Of a stretch of 64,000 nucleotides of DNA, positions 62,980 to 64,000 are shown piece after piece (position 1 is the stretch's first letter; each line of letters starts with the position of its first letter). Made by a program: the position numbers and the translations under genes. The notes beneath the pieces were generated by a model. The model made no database searches, was not told the DNA's origin, and saw only the letters and a program-made list of their open reading frames with translations. The DNA comes from Prevotella sp. (GTDB taxonomy: Bacteria; Bacteroidota; Bacteroidia; Bacteroidales; Bacteroidaceae): contig JAFZRU010000036.1 of assembly GCA_017619755.1 (NCBI GenBank), forward strand, positions 1 through 64,000, given 5' to 3'.

Positions 62980-64000
62980 TTATCCGAAGAAGAAATAGCT
63001 GAAGAATACGGCGGCCACCATACCGGCGAAGTCTGCCGTCAGACCGCATTTCACGGCATAACGGTATTTCTTGATGCCCACGCTGCCGAAATACACCGCG
63101 AGGATGTAGAAGGTGGTGTCGGTGCAACCCTGCAACACGCTGGAGAGATGGCCCACGAAACTGTCCACACCGAAATGGCTGAAGTTTTCAAGCATCATCC
63201 CACGGGCTCCAGGGCCGCTGAGCGGTTTCATCAATGCCACGGGCAGCGCACCCACGAAGTCGGAATTGAGGCCGACGGCTTCCACACCCCTCGCCACGAG
63301 GTCTTGCAACATCTGCAACCCTCCCGAGGCCCTGAACATACCCACGGAGACGAGGATGGCCACGACATACGGTATGAGGCTGACAGCGACGTGGAAACCT
63401 CCCTTCGCCCCCTCGATGAACGAGTTGTAAACGTTGATTTTCTTCCAAAATCCCGACAAGATGAAAATCATGATGGCTCCTACAATCATGACGCTTGTGA
63501 GAACGCGACAGAACTGCTGCATTTCGGTTTCGTTCATCCCTGCCATGCACGAGAAGAGTGCGGCGACAAACGTGCAGATGACGACAAACATGAGGAGGAT
63601 GTAGCGGTTGAAGAGGTTGATGCGCTGGATGGCGGAACAGACGAGAAGACCCACGATGGTGGAGCAAAGCGATGTGAGCAGTAGCGGGATGAACACGTCG
63701 GTGGGGTCGGCCGCTCCGTTGGAGGCGCGATACGACATAATGGAGATGGGGATGATGGTGATGCCCGAGGTGTTGAGCGTGAGGAACATGATCATGGCGT
63801 TGCTTGCCGTGTCCTTCTCCTTGTTCACGCTCTGCAACTCCTGCATGGCCTTCAGTCCCATGGGTGTTGCCGCGTTGTCGAGACCCAGCATGTTAGCCGA
63901 AATGTTCATGAAGATGGAGCCAAGTGCCGGGTGTCCTTTGGGAATTTCGGGAAAGAGGCGTGTCAGCACGGGACTGAGGAAGCGCGCCAAGCGGTTGATG
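62980..64000 (-). CDS. Nucleoside-recognition (SpmA/SpmB-like) membrane protein, partial at window edge
   Basis: At least 336 residues of a polytopic membrane protein. The frame stays open beyond the TTG at 63990 to the window end, so the N-terminus is outside. It contains two gate-type (nucleoside recognition) repeats: the first around GSIFMNISANMLGLDNAATP, the second around GGFHVAVSLIPYVVAILVSV and MKPLSGPGARGMM. This is the fused SpmA-SpmB layout. In non-sporulating Bacteroidetes the role is unknown, possibly transport. It is probably co-transcribed with the histidine kinase that follows. Confidence 0.88.
   Translation of the reverse strand, partial: INRLARFLSPVLTRLFPEIPKGHPALGSIFMNISANMLGLDNAATPMGLKAMQELQSVNKEKDTASNAMIMFLTLNTSGITIIPISIMSYRASNGAADPTDVFIPLLLTSLCSTIVGLLVCSAIQRINLFNRYILLMFVVICTFVAALFSCMAGMNETEMQQFCRVLTSVMIVGAIMIFILSGFWKKINVYNSFIEGAKGGFHVAVSLIPYVVAILVSVGMFRASGGLQMLQDLVARGVEAVGLNSDFVGALPVALMKPLSGPGARGMMLENFSHFGVDSFVGHLSSVLQGCTDTTFYILAVYFGSVGIKKYRYAVKCGLTADFAGMVAAVFFSYFFFG

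Overview
The window looks like a chromosome segment of a Prevotellaceae-type member of the Bacteroidales. The evidence is: BspA-type (DUF285) leucine-rich surface proteins, SusC/SusD pairs, fasciclin-domain lipoproteins, the DUF177-rpmF-fabH-era-der gene order, and repeated promoters of the Bacteroidetes type (TTG, about 20 bp, TAnnTTTG). No species is assigned.

Layout. 1-4182: the 3' part of a giant BspA-like protein ending in a dockerin-like domain. 4375-8871: a minus-strand operon for a DUF805 membrane protein, a RecD-like helicase, a DUF4923 lipoprotein and the cytochrome c maturation pair ResB/CcsA. 9103-11188: a PadR regulator and a PspC-domain membrane protein. 11389-11564: tRNA-Ser and tRNA-Glu. 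11763-15133: a divergent patatin/outer-membrane-barrel protein and a coiled-coil lipoprotein. 15518-19558: a stand-alone single-module nonribosomal peptide synthetase (C-A-T-R) with its own promoter. 19886-35966: a seven-gene outer-membrane locus with two SusC/SusD pairs and three FAS1 lipoproteins. 36284-45524: a large secreted protein of unknown function, a probable GH98 enzyme and, convergent, a GH30 enzyme fused to BspA repeats and a dockerin-like domain. GH98 and GH30 together point to xylan or a similar decorated polysaccharide, which is inference.

46371-54144 is a four-gene operon that resembles a DNA-modification defence system: a PLD-nuclease/SNF2-type helicase fusion, an Eco57I-like adenine methyltransferase with an AT-rich recognition region, an unrecognised 221-residue protein and a stripped-down DprA-like (SLOG) protein. 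It does not match classical type I, II or III restriction-modification or full DISARM, and it is the best candidate here for an undescribed system. A 20-bp perfect inverted repeat enclosing an AT-rich stretch lies upstream.

55051-56804 is a LytS/LytT-type two-component system whose kinase gene carries an in-frame amber codon. 56806-64000 returns to housekeeping genes: der, era, fabH, rpmF, DUF177, a histidine kinase and a nucleoside-recognition (SpmA/SpmB-like) membrane protein cut by the window edge. Two copies of a roughly 240-bp palindromic intergenic element (15161-15400 and 54412-54643) and two copies of a 48-bp element (11673-11720 and 45818-45865) are scattered between genes. No CRISPR array, rRNA or complete insertion sequence was seen.
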